NCBI GenBank assembly: GCA_025351825.1
Contig: JANXVE010000024.1
Coordinates: 1 to 33,798 of the forward strand
DNA: 33,798 nucleotides
Direction: 5' to 3'
From: Chamaesiphon sp. 341R_metabat_111
GTDB taxonomy: Bacteria; Cyanobacteriota; Cyanobacteriia; Cyanobacteriales; Chamaesiphonaceae
A program made the translations under genes and the position numbers. Shown one piece after another: positions 5,945 to 13,045 of this stretch (position 1 is the first letter of the stretch; every line of letters starts with the position of its first letter). Under the pieces are notes generated by a model. That model saw only the letters and a list, made by a program, of their open reading frames with translations. It was not told the origin of the DNA and did no database searches.

Positions 5945-7213
5945 CTAACTCCCGATCTTAATTGGTAAATCAACCGTAAATTCTGTCCAGCCATTACTAC
6001 TGACAACGTTGATTTTGCCATTCAATTGCTCTACGAGTTTTTGGACTAAAGATAAGCCCAGTCCTGTCCCTTGTTGCGATCGATTATTGCCAGGTACACG
6101 ATAGAACTTGTCGAAGATGTGTGGCAGGTGCTGTGTAGCGATCGCGGCTTGATTCCTAATCTGGATTGTCAAGAGTTCGGATTTGAGATTGCTATCGATC
6201 GATACCAAGATATCACCACCAATACAGGTATATTTACAGGCATTATTTAATAACTCTGTCATAATTTTGGTCAGACAAATTCGATCTGTTAAAACAGTTG
6301 AAATTGAATTAGAGATCGATACAGTAATCTTTTGTTGAGATTCATCAGCACGACAAGCAAATGATTCCACCGTGGTTGATAGCCAATCTTCAAGCTCGAT
6401 CGATTCGACATTAGCTCGATCGTCAGTTGAGCCTTTTTTCTGAAGCAGCGCAGTTTCTAATCGCTGTAAGTCTAGAATATTGTTAATTAATTCTACTTCT
6501 CGATCGCATTCTTGCTCCAATACAGCTAAATATCTTTCCGCTGGATGCCCTGCTAATAGATTGGTAAGTTCAGTGTCTGTTCTCATACTAATTCTCAACA
6601 TCCGCATTGCCATTTTAATATTCATCAATGGTGCCCGCAAATCGTGAGTAATATTATTGATAAAATCATCCTTCTTCTGGCAAATTAGCTCCAATTCATC
6701 GACTCGTTCGATCGATTCTGCCAGATATGATAGTGGTGTCGAACTAGCTACCGCAGGTTGAGTCGCGATAAATTCTGACAGCAAATTCATCGCCGCTAGT
6801 AATTGCTGCCCTAACGCTTGCACCCAAGACAAATCTTGAGCTGTCCAAACACTATTGAGATTTCCGCGCAGACAAATCCTACCCCACAATTTACTCTGGT
6901 TATTGCTGTAGAGATCTAGCTGCTCTAATAGTGGAATAAATACATATCGATCGCAAATATCGATATTCATCACCGTCGTCATCGCTGTAAATTCGACGAT
7001 ATCTCGCTGCTGCAACCGACGATCGATCTCTTGAGCTTTTTCAGGTTCTAAATTTAAGCTCAATTGTCCCAGATCTGGTAACTGCGCGATCGTCAACCAG
7101 CGATGTAACTGTGGTTGGTATTGTTCGATTGACACTCCCTCTAGTACTAAAATTTCCTTGATTTGGGCAGCGGTAAGTTGACATAGATGCGTTGAGTCGA
7201 TATGACTGGACAT
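5945..7213 (-). CDS. Sensor histidine kinase with N-terminal GAF-like region
   Basis: A 422-residue cytoplasmic two-component kinase, counted from the ATG at 7213; a TTG at 7222 is possible but has no support. Residues 1-150 resemble a GAF sensor. A linker helix leads to the HisKA box NITHDLRAPLMNIKMAM with phosphoacceptor His190. The ATPase part has the N box ELLNNACKYT (about 320-329), the F region FDKFYRVPG and the G2 box GTGLGLSLVQKLVEQL (382-397). The G1 box, normally D-x-G-x-G, reads RNQAAI, a degenerate form I associate with one cyanobacterial kinase subfamily. There are no membrane spans. No regulator gene is adjacent. It diverges from the HEAT-repeat gene. Confidence 0.9.
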   Translation of the reverse strand: MSSHIDSTHLCQLTAAQIKEILVLEGVSIEQYQPQLHRWLTIAQLPDLGQLSLNLEPEKAQEIDRRLQQRDIVEFTAMTTVMNIDICDRYVFIPLLEQLDLYSNNQSKLWGRICLRGNLNSVWTAQDLSWVQALGQQLLAAMNLLSEFIATQPAVASSTPLSYLAESIERVDELELICQKKDDFINNITHDLRAPLMNIKMAMRMLRISMRTDTELTNLLAGHPAERYLAVLEQECDREVELINNILDLQRLETALLQKKGSTDDRANVESIELEDWLSTTVESFACRADESQQKITVSISNSISTVLTDRICLTKIMTELLNNACKYTCIGGDILVSIDSNLKSELLTIQIRNQAAIATQHLPHIFDKFYRVPGNNRSQQGTGLGLSLVQKLVEQLNGKINVVSSNGWTEFTVDLPIKIGS

Positions 7214-7311
7214 AGAAGGCAATCGGGGAAAGTTGGGGATAAGCGTTGAAGGTTAGTCCTGAGATTAATAAAATTTGTTACAATCTAGGAACAAAGCATG
7301 GTAAAAAGTAT

Positions 7312-8019
7312 ATGAGCGATCTTCCAGCGGAACAACTACGCCAACGAGAACCAGCAGAAATAGCCTCAGTATCCACACAGTTGGAAAGTCCAGATTTGCG
7401 AGATCGGATGTTAGCATTGGCATCACTGCGCGATTTTCCCGCTGATGTCGCACTACCATTGATCAAAAAAGTGCTCAATGATGAAAGCCTACAGTTGCGA
7501 TCGATGGCAGTATTTGCACTGGGGGTCAAAGGTACACCAGAATCTTACCCGATTTTGATCGAGATCCTCGCGAACGATCCAGATTATGGCATTCGGGCTG
7601 ATGCCGCAGGTGCCCTCGGCTACCTCGAAGATATCCGTGCTTTTGAAGCACTAGTTCGAGCATTTTATGAAGATACTGACTGGCTGGTGCGGTTTAGCGC
7701 GGCTGTATCCCTCGGCAATCTCAAAGATCCCCGTGCTTTTAATGTCTTGATGCGTGCTCTAGACTCACCAGAAATTGTGCTCCAACAAGCAGCAATTGCC
7801 GCATTAGGCGAAATTAAAGCAGTTGCCGCAATCGATCGATTATTATTATTTGTTGATTCTGAAGACTGGCTCGTTCGCCAACGTTTGGCTGAATCACTCG
7901 GACAACTACCCACACCAAAAAGTATCTCCGCGCTCAAGTATCTTGCCAGAGATAGCCAGCCAAATGTCGCCGCCGCCGCCACTATTTGGCTCCAACGAAT
8001 TGAAGACAGCAAGGAATAG
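7312..8019 (+). CDS. NblB-like HEAT-repeat protein
   Basis: A 235-residue alpha-solenoid made of about six HEAT repeats, each ending in an Ala/Leu/Gly helix: LRSMAVFALGVKG, IRADAAGALGYLED, VRFSAAVSLGNLKD, LQQAAIAALGEI and VRQRLAESLGQL, at about 31-residue intervals. The arrangement matches cyanobacterial NblB, a phycobilisome degradation factor related to the CpcE/PecE lyase-isomerase chaperones. The next gene on the same strand is a phycobilin lyase, which supports a job on phycobiliproteins. I set the start at ATG 7312, where the family N-terminus MSDLPAEQLRQREP begins; a TTG at 7246 would add 22 unrelated residues. A possible -10 lies around TACAAT at 7279-7284. Confidence 0.82.
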   Translation: MSDLPAEQLRQREPAEIASVSTQLESPDLRDRMLALASLRDFPADVALPLIKKVLNDESLQLRSMAVFALGVKGTPESYPILIEILANDPDYGIRADAAGALGYLEDIRAFEALVRAFYEDTDWLVRFSAAVSLGNLKDPRAFNVLMRALDSPEIVLQQAAIAALGEIKAVAAIDRLLLFVDSEDWLVRQRLAESLGQLPTPKSISALKYLARDSQPNVAAAATIWLQRIEDSKE

Positions 8020-8108
8020 GGAATAGGGGATCGGCAATCAGAAGTTATACTAGTTATTGATTTAGATAAATTTTTTAAGATAATTATTCTATTCCCTATT
8101 CCCTATCC
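8013..8108 (+). terminator. Inverted repeat of GGAATAG units spanning the HEAT-lyase gap
   Basis: GGAATAGGGAATAGGGGA (8013-8030) overlaps the stop codon of the HEAT gene. The complementary run TCTATTCCCTATTCCCTATC lies at 8088-8107, just before the lyase start. Fourteen bases can pair across an AT-rich loop of about 60 bases. The units also form a 7-base tandem repeat. A read-through hairpin could partly separate the two genes, but the long loop and missing T-run make efficient termination doubtful. Confidence 0.4.
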
Positions 8109-8116
8109 TCTTATTT

Positions 8117-8650
8117 ATGAATGTCCGCGAATTTTTTGAATTAAGTGCTGGCAAATGGTTTTCCCAAAAGACTAGTCAGCATCTAACTTTGAAACAGTCA
8201 GAACATGGAAAATCCGATTTAGTAATTGAGATTCTAGCCAGCGATCATCCCCAAGCGATCCAACTCTGTCAACAAGCAAGTGTCGAGCCTAGCTCGATTT
8301 GGGGTGGCGTAAAATATACCTGGAAAGGCACAATTGCCTGGGATACACCCACCAAGAACTCGCCAAATCAGCAGGGTGAATCGATCGCGATTGCCATCTC
8401 TGACACACCAGAAGCTAGAACTGGCAGACTATTTCACACATCCACCAGCAACGCCAAATCACTTCAGACAGCTCAATACACGCTGGGCGATGATGACGCA
8501 CTCACTCTAATCACCACAACAGGAGATACTAATTCTTCAGAACGAGTGTGGTTTGAAAGCAACAACGTTCGAGTCCGCACCACCATTACCACTCAAGCAA
8601 ATGGTGATTCACTCGCTTCCTTCTACTCAGAGATTCGCATGGGAGGGTAA
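8117..8650 (+). CDS. Phycobiliprotein chromophore lyase, CpcS/CpeS family
   Basis: A 177-residue lipocalin-fold lyase that attaches phycocyanobilin or a related bilin to the conserved beta-subunit cysteine of phycobiliproteins or allophycocyanin. The N-terminus MNVREFFELSAGKWFSQKTS is the family signature. Later blocks are GGVKYTWKGTIAWD, YTLGDDDALTLITT, ERVWFESNNVRVRTT and the closing ASFYSEIRMGG. The length is standard. It lies 97 bases after the NblB-like gene on the same strand. Whether it is CpcS-I, CpcU or a CpeS type cannot be settled without phylogeny. The ATG start fits the family N-terminus exactly. Confidence 0.92.
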   Translation: MNVREFFELSAGKWFSQKTSQHLTLKQSEHGKSDLVIEILASDHPQAIQLCQQASVEPSSIWGGVKYTWKGTIAWDTPTKNSPNQQGESIAIAISDTPEARTGRLFHTSTSNAKSLQTAQYTLGDDDALTLITTTGDTNSSERVWFESNNVRVRTTITTQANGDSLASFYSEIRMGG

Positions 8651-8660
8651 GTCAGTTAAT

Positions 8661-8690
8661 AATTGAGAATTGAGGATTGAGAATTGATAG
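8661..8690. repeat. Short tandem heptamer repeat (AATTGAG type)
   Basis: AATTGAGAATTGAGGATTGA followed by GAATTGATAG is about four imperfect copies of a 7-base unit. The same unit in complement (AATTCTC) is at 30168-30193. Such short tandemly repeated sequences are common between cyanobacterial genes. A C-rich run (CTCCCATCCCCCC and similar, about 8712-8746) follows before desB. Confidence 0.75.
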
Positions 8691-8819
8691 CTAATTCAAT
8701 TCTCCCCAGTCTCCCATCCCCCCGCGCTCCCCATCCCCCTATCCCAACTTGTTGCCAAATTTATATCGAAATGTAAGAATGCGGTTGGGCAATTATTATT
8801 AGGTAAATTTTAAAAATAC

Positions 8820-9881
8820 GTGCAATCTAATCTAGTCGAATCAGCCAATCCTAACGAAGCTCCATTTGAGCGAGAACGGCTTCCCTTCACGATCCAAGAT
8901 GTCCGCGCAGCGATACCCAAACATTGTTTTGAGCCTTCCACCTGGAGATCGTTATCTTATTTCTTCCGCGATGTCGTAATTGTAGCTGGACTGTACGCGA
9001 TCGCCTACAAGTTAGATAATTGGTTGTTTTACCCAGTATTCTGGTTCATGCAGGCAACGATGTTCTGGGCACTGTTCGTCATCGGACATGATTGCGGACA
9101 TGGTTCATTTTCTCGCTACAAGTGGCTCAACAACCTTGTTGGACACATCACCCACTCATTCATTTTGGTACCGTATCACGGCTGGCGAATCAGTCATCGA
9201 ACGCACCATCACAACACTGGCAACATCGAAACCGACGAAAGTTGGTATCCAGTATCAGAAGCTAAATACGATGATATGAAAGGCTGGGAGAAATTTCTCC
9301 GGTTCGACTTAACTCTACTATTAGCTTATCCTCTGTACTTATTCCGACGTTCCCCTGAGCGTCCAGGCGGTTCACACTTCCACCCAGCTAGTCCCCTATT
9401 TCGCGAGTCGGAAAAATGGGATGTCATCACCAGCAGTATCTGCTGTGCTGTCATGGTTGGTTTAGTCGCTGCGGGTACATTTACCTGGGGTTGGCTGTGG
9501 TTGGTGAAGTTTTACCTGATGCCTTATCTCGGATTTGTCGTCTGGTTGGATTTAGTTACTTTTCTCCATCACACCGACGATGATATCCCTTGGTATCGCG
9601 GCAAAGACTGGTACTTCCTCAAAGGTGCGCTGTCTACGATCGATCATGACTATGGTTTGATTAATGATATCCACCACAATATCGGTACCCACGTCGCTCA
9701 CCACATCTTCCTCACCATCCCTCACTACCACCTCATCGAGGCAACAGAGGCGATTAAACCAGTATTAGGCGAGTACTATCACAAATCCGATCGTTCCATC
9801 TGGGATGCCTTCTGGGATGCCAAGGAGAACTGTCATTTTGTCACCAATACGGGGACGAAGATTTATTATCAAGCGAAGTAG
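8820..9881 (+). CDS. desB: Omega-3 (delta-15) acyl-lipid desaturase
   Basis: A 353-residue integral membrane di-iron desaturase that adds the omega-3 double bond to glycerolipid fatty acids, using ferredoxin, to keep membranes fluid in the cold. The three histidine boxes are HDCGH (90-94), HRTHH (126-130) and HVAHH (291-295). DesB-specific context is strong: PYHGWRISHRTHH, TDESWYPVSE, YLFRRSP, VTFLHHTDDDIPWYRG and KGALSTIDHDYG. Hydrophobic spans lie around 50-90 and 203-245. The start is GTG at 8820 and no in-frame ATG precedes it; AGGT lies 15 bases upstream. The C-terminus is slightly shorter than the Synechocystis protein as I recall it. Confidence 0.95.
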   Translation: MQSNLVESANPNEAPFERERLPFTIQDVRAAIPKHCFEPSTWRSLSYFFRDVVIVAGLYAIAYKLDNWLFYPVFWFMQATMFWALFVIGHDCGHGSFSRYKWLNNLVGHITHSFILVPYHGWRISHRTHHHNTGNIETDESWYPVSEAKYDDMKGWEKFLRFDLTLLLAYPLYLFRRSPERPGGSHFHPASPLFRESEKWDVITSSICCAVMVGLVAAGTFTWGWLWLVKFYLMPYLGFVVWLDLVTFLHHTDDDIPWYRGKDWYFLKGALSTIDHDYGLINDIHHNIGTHVAHHIFLTIPHYHLIEATEAIKPVLGEYYHKSDRSIWDAFWDAKENCHFVTNTGTKIYYQAK

Positions 9882-9887
9882 CCGTTT

Positions 9888-9929
9888 GGGAGCGTGGGAG
9901 CGTGGGAGCGTGGGGGCGCGGGGGCGCGG
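9888..9929. repeat. 8-base GC-rich tandem repeat after desB
   Basis: Three copies of GGGAGCGT (9888-9911) are followed by two of GGGGGCGC (9912-9927). A partly complementary C-rich run (CTCCCATGCTCC, CTCCCACGCCCCC) lies at about 9960-9990, so the transcript could fold into a GC-rich stem. It may serve as the desB terminator. The sequence is far more GC-rich than its surroundings. Confidence 0.75.
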
Positions 9930-10054
9930 GAGTAAGATGCAAGAAGCAAGCGTCTCCTATCTCCCATGCTCCCTATCTCCCACGCCCCCAACCCCTCCCA
10001 CACTTAACCATCTTGCTCTAATCTAGAAGGTAATAACATTAGGAGTTAATCAAA

Positions 10055-10378
10055 GTGAGTAGCGTTACCGTCATTAATGATTCACAATTTGAGAATGAAG
10101 TTTTACAAGCTGAATTACCTGTCCTAGTATACCTTTGGGCGGCATGGTGTGGCCCGTGCAAGCTGGTTTCACCTTCGATCGACTGGATTGCTGCTAATTA
10201 TGCCGATCGAGTTAAAGTAGTCAAGATGGACATAGATCCCAATCCTGCTACTGTCAAAGCTTACAAAGTAGAAGGCGTTCCCGCAATCCGACTATTCAAA
10301 GGCAATGAGATGATCCACGCCTGGGAAGGCGCAATCAGCAAAGATAAACTGAAAGTAATGCTCGATAGTAATCTCTAA
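10055..10378 (+). CDS. Thioredoxin
   Basis: A 107-residue thioredoxin. It has the classical redox site WCGPC at residues 31-35, the buried VKMDIDPNP strand and the cis-Pro loop GVPAIRLFKGNE (Pro76). It reduces disulfides of target proteins using electrons from ferredoxin- or NADPH-thioredoxin reductase. The start is GTG at 10055, with AGGAG at 10041-10045, 9 bases upstream, a strong site that decides the start. Which thioredoxin class it belongs to (m, x or y type) is not clear by eye. The gene is closed by a good terminator hairpin at 10421. Confidence 0.92.
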   Translation: MSSVTVINDSQFENEVLQAELPVLVYLWAAWCGPCKLVSPSIDWIAANYADRVKVVKMDIDPNPATVKAYKVEGVPAIRLFKGNEMIHAWEGAISKDKLKVMLDSNL

Positions 10379-10420
10379 AGATAAACATCGACATATTTTA
10401 GAACTAGCTGAAATCTGAAT

Positions 10421-10446
10421 GGTGGGCAATGCCCACCCTAATTTTT
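10421..10446 (+). terminator. Rho-independent terminator after thioredoxin
   Basis: Perfect 7-base arms GGTGGGC and GCCCACC with a 3-base loop (10421-10437) are followed by CTAATTTTT. It lies 43 bases after the thioredoxin stop and just before the aminotransferase gene. The stem sequence resembles a widespread GGTGGGCAATGCCCACC repeat, of which imperfect relatives occur at about 16136 and 20803. Confidence 0.75.
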
Positions 10447-10468
10447 AGCTAAAGCCTAAAGCCTAATT

Positions 10469-11632
10469 ATGCAGTTTTCCCAACGCCTCCAACCATTAAA
10501 AAGTAATGTATTTGCCGATATGGATCGGGCGAAGGGAAGAGCGCGGGGACTGGGACGGGAGATTATCGATCTATCGTTGGGTTCCTCGGATCTACCAACA
10601 CCAGCCCATGTTATTGCCGCAATTCAATCGGCATTAATCGATCCAAGTACCCACGGTTATTTACTATTTAATGGTACGCGGATATTTCGGGAAGCTGTGG
10701 CGAATTGGTACACGAATAAGTATGGAATCGATGTAGATCCAGAAACAGAAGTATTGCCGTTAATTGGTTCACAAGAAGGCACTGCACATTTACCATTAGC
10801 AATTCTCGAACCTGGTGATGTTGCCCTGCTAATGGATCCTGGATATCCTTCCCACGCAGGCGGTGTATATCTGGCTGGGGGTGAAGTTTATTCGATGCCC
10901 CTACTTGCCCAAAATGGATTCTTGCCTGTACTGGCTGATATTCCGCCTGCAACCCTGGCAAAAGCGCGGATGATGGTGTTGAGCTATCCCCACAATCCTA
11001 CCACCGCGATCGCGCCCCTAGCCTTCTTTGAGGAAGCCGTCGCTTTTTGTCAGCAGCACAATATTGCCCTCGTGCATGACTTTCCCTATGGGGATATGGT
11101 GTTTAGCGACGTTCGGGTACCATCGATCTTGCAAGCAGATCGCGAAAAAAGCGTCTCGATCGAGTTTTTTACGATGTCTAAGTCTTATAATATGGGCGGG
11201 TTTAGAGTCGGGTATGCGATCGGTAATCGGGAGTTAATTCAAGCTCTGCGCCAAGTTAAGGCGGTAGTCGATTTCAATCAATATCTAGGAATCTTGCACG
11301 GTGCAGTCGCCGCGCTCAATGGCGAACAAACCTGTGTACAGCATACAGTCAATACTTTCAAACAGCGGCGCGATACGTTTGTCAAGGCTTTGAATCAGAT
11401 TGGGTGGGATGTGCCGACACCTGATGCGACGATGTATATCTGGGCAAAATTACCACCGAAATGGGCGAGTGATTCAATTGCATTCTGTACGGAGTTAGTC
11501 TGTCAAACTGGTGTAGCGGCTTCGCCTGGGGTCGGTTTTGGCAAGTGTGGCGAGGGCTATGTACGATTTGCGTTGGTACATGAACCAGCTAAGTTACAGC
11601 TTGCAGTCGATCGAATTTCAAAGTTTTTGTAG
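10469..11632 (+). CDS. Class I/II PLP-dependent aminotransferase (LL-DAP/aspartate aminotransferase-like)
   Basis: A 387-residue fold-type I aminotransferase. The cofactor lysine is Lys238 in TMSKSYNMGGFRVGYAIG. Other PLP contacts are Asn176 (SYPHNPTT), the Asp204-x-x-Tyr207 pair in HDFPYGDM, and a C-terminal substrate-binding Arg in GYVRFALVHEP. The N-terminus VFADMDRAKGRA and IIDLSLGSSDLPTP are typical of proteins annotated as LL-diaminopimelate or aspartate/succinyl-DAP aminotransferases in cyanobacteria. It differs from canonical DapL, which is longer and begins differently, so the substrate remains open. It is a soluble, full-length protein with an ATG start. No biosynthetic neighbour helps. 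Confidence 0.85.
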   Translation: MQFSQRLQPLKSNVFADMDRAKGRARGLGREIIDLSLGSSDLPTPAHVIAAIQSALIDPSTHGYLLFNGTRIFREAVANWYTNKYGIDVDPETEVLPLIGSQEGTAHLPLAILEPGDVALLMDPGYPSHAGGVYLAGGEVYSMPLLAQNGFLPVLADIPPATLAKARMMVLSYPHNPTTAIAPLAFFEEAVAFCQQHNIALVHDFPYGDMVFSDVRVPSILQADREKSVSIEFFTMSKSYNMGGFRVGYAIGNRELIQALRQVKAVVDFNQYLGILHGAVAALNGEQTCVQHTVNTFKQRRDTFVKALNQIGWDVPTPDATMYIWAKLPPKWASDSIAFCTELVCQTGVAASPGVGFGKCGEGYVRFALVHEPAKLQLAVDRISKFL

Positions 11633-11676
11633 AGTATACTCATGTCCTGCACCAGTTTGAACATACTAGTGCTAAC

Positions 11677-11806
11677 CGTAGATCTTAGGGTACCCACGAG
11701 GGGCACCCCTACAAGTTATCTGTAGGGGTGCCCTGTCTTGTCGTTTTCTTATTCGGGGGGAACCCCCGAATAAAAACGCCGCTTAATGGGTACCCTGATA
11801 TCTACG
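11677..11806. repeat. Dispersed palindromic repeat, copy 3, interrupted by a second palindrome
   Basis: The left arm and loop (CGTAGATCTTAGGGTACCCA onward, loop AGTTATC) match copy 1 base for base. The right arm starts normally (TGTAGGGGTGCCC) but is broken at about 11734. About 53 foreign bases follow before it resumes at ATGGGTACCCT and ends TCTACG. The foreign part holds its own palindrome, TTATTCGGGGG / CCCCCGAATAA (11749-11759 and 11763-11773, 3-base loop), with further pairing of CGTTTT and AAAACG. The whole lies between convergent genes. Confidence 0.85.
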
Positions 11807-11826
11807 CTTAATAATTTACGATCCAA

Positions 11827-12687
11827 TTATTTTCCATGAGACTTTGGAATTACTAATCGCATCCCGCTCTTCTTGCCATCGGCATCCCCCTGATAGCGAG
11901 GGATAATATGAATTGTGGCATGGTTCATGGCTTGTCCTGCCGCTTTGTTGATATTCATCCCGACATTAAATCCATCGGGTTGAAATTCTTTAGTCAAAAT
12001 TTCCTGAACTTTATTCGCCATTAGCCAACAGGCTGATTGTTCTTTTGCAGGTAGTTCAAAATAGTTGCTAACATGTCGTTTAGGTACAATTAGAACATGC
12101 CCTCGACTGAGTGGATAGCCATCAAACATCGCATAGGCAGTTGCTGATTCTGTAAGTAAATTTAGCTTACGGTGAGGATTGCAGAAGATACAGTTATTCG
12201 GTGAATTCCACTGATGATTGTAATGAACATATTCATAGATCTCACAGTAATCATTTATCTGAATAGATTTGAAGGGTAACTTAACAGTGCATTGATATGT
12301 CGGTTTCTTGTGAACGTAATGTTCGCGAAATCCCTCTTTCTTTAAGTCGCGCCTGACTGCATAATATGCTTTACCACCAGGCTTGAGTAGATGAGCGACA
12401 TTCATCAGCACATCAGCCTGAGCCTCTGGCATCAAAACATTCAGGACATAACAGCAAATAATCGAATCAAATTTGCCACCAGGATATATGGGGAAATAAT
12501 GTGGATCGTAACCAGTGATATCCAAACCCTTTTGCTGTAAGAATTTAACATCGTTTCCCAAGCCACAACCAAAATCAAGAATGCTACCTGTGAGCAAGTT
12601 TTGACTTAATAAAAAGTGGACTGGCGATGATAATTTGATGCGATCGATCGCAGTTAAATGACTGAAATTATTTGCTTGTTTTCGCAT
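11827..12687 (-). CDS. Fusion of a class I SAM methyltransferase and a HIT-domain protein
   Basis: A 286-residue two-domain protein. Residues about 10-115 are a short Rossmann methyltransferase: motif I ILDFGCGLGNDVKFL (36-50), an acidic end of beta2 in GYDP (Asp61), FDSIICCYVLNVL and LLKPGGKAYYAVR. Residues 165-286 are a HIT domain: CIFCN (Cys166, Cys169, a likely zinc or structural pair), FDGYPLSRGHVLIVPKRHVS and the histidine triad region NHATIHIIPRYQGD. HIT proteins hydrolyse nucleotide phosphoramidates or dinucleoside polyphosphates. Here the middle triad position is Thr258 between His256 and His260, so hydrolysis may be altered. The substrate of the methyltransferase is unknown. I recall the same architecture annotated as a bifunctional methyltransferase/HIT protein elsewhere. 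Confidence 0.85.
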   Translation of the reverse strand: MRKQANNFSHLTAIDRIKLSSPVHFLLSQNLLTGSILDFGCGLGNDVKFLQQKGLDITGYDPHYFPIYPGGKFDSIICCYVLNVLMPEAQADVLMNVAHLLKPGGKAYYAVRRDLKKEGFREHYVHKKPTYQCTVKLPFKSIQINDYCEIYEYVHYNHQWNSPNNCIFCNPHRKLNLLTESATAYAMFDGYPLSRGHVLIVPKRHVSNYFELPAKEQSACWLMANKVQEILTKEFQPDGFNVGMNINKAAGQAMNHATIHIIPRYQGDADGKKSGMRLVIPKSHGK

Positions 12688-13045
12688 GAGATTAGTCCGG
12701 TACGAAAAATCAGGATCGAGGTTTAGTGGCAGCTCAAGAGGAAAATTAAGTCGTTCTGAAGATTCTTATCATCTGTTAGATTTATTAATATTTGAGCAAT
12801 CTGTAAATTCAGCAAATCTTCACTTACTTATAATTCCCCAAACATCGGTTCAAATATGACTTTGTGCGATCTAAATAATTTAGCCGATGGATCTTAGCGA
12901 TCGTAACTTTTGTAATACATAGCATAGCTATCGTAAATACCGATCCTAGCAAGCTGCTGAGACTGACTACAATGAATAGGTACCAATCGCGAGCCAAAAT
13001 TGCCGTGATTGTTGCTTATATGAAATTTTTATTTCCAGTCGCATC
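12688..13045. other. Intergenic region between divergent methyltransferase-HIT and clpB
   Basis: About 358 bases hold the promoters of both flanking genes. The region is AT-rich and has no open frame of note. I looked for the CIRCE heat-shock operator (TTAGCACTC, 9 bases, GAGTGCTAA) expected before some chaperone genes and did not find it. I see no tRNA, long hairpin or repeat. Confidence 0.5.

Noticed and set aside
7246-7311. TTG-started 22-residue extension of the HEAT protein
   Set aside because: The added residues are unlike the family, and the conserved N-terminus begins at the ATG at 7312.
9805-10026. 73-residue frame over the end of desB and the tandem repeat
   Set aside because: It is a shifted reading of desB followed by translated GC-rich repeat.
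12688-13045. CIRCE heat-shock operator before clpB
   Set aside because: The inverted repeat TTAGCACTC-N9-GAGTGCTAA is absent, and no close variant is visible.
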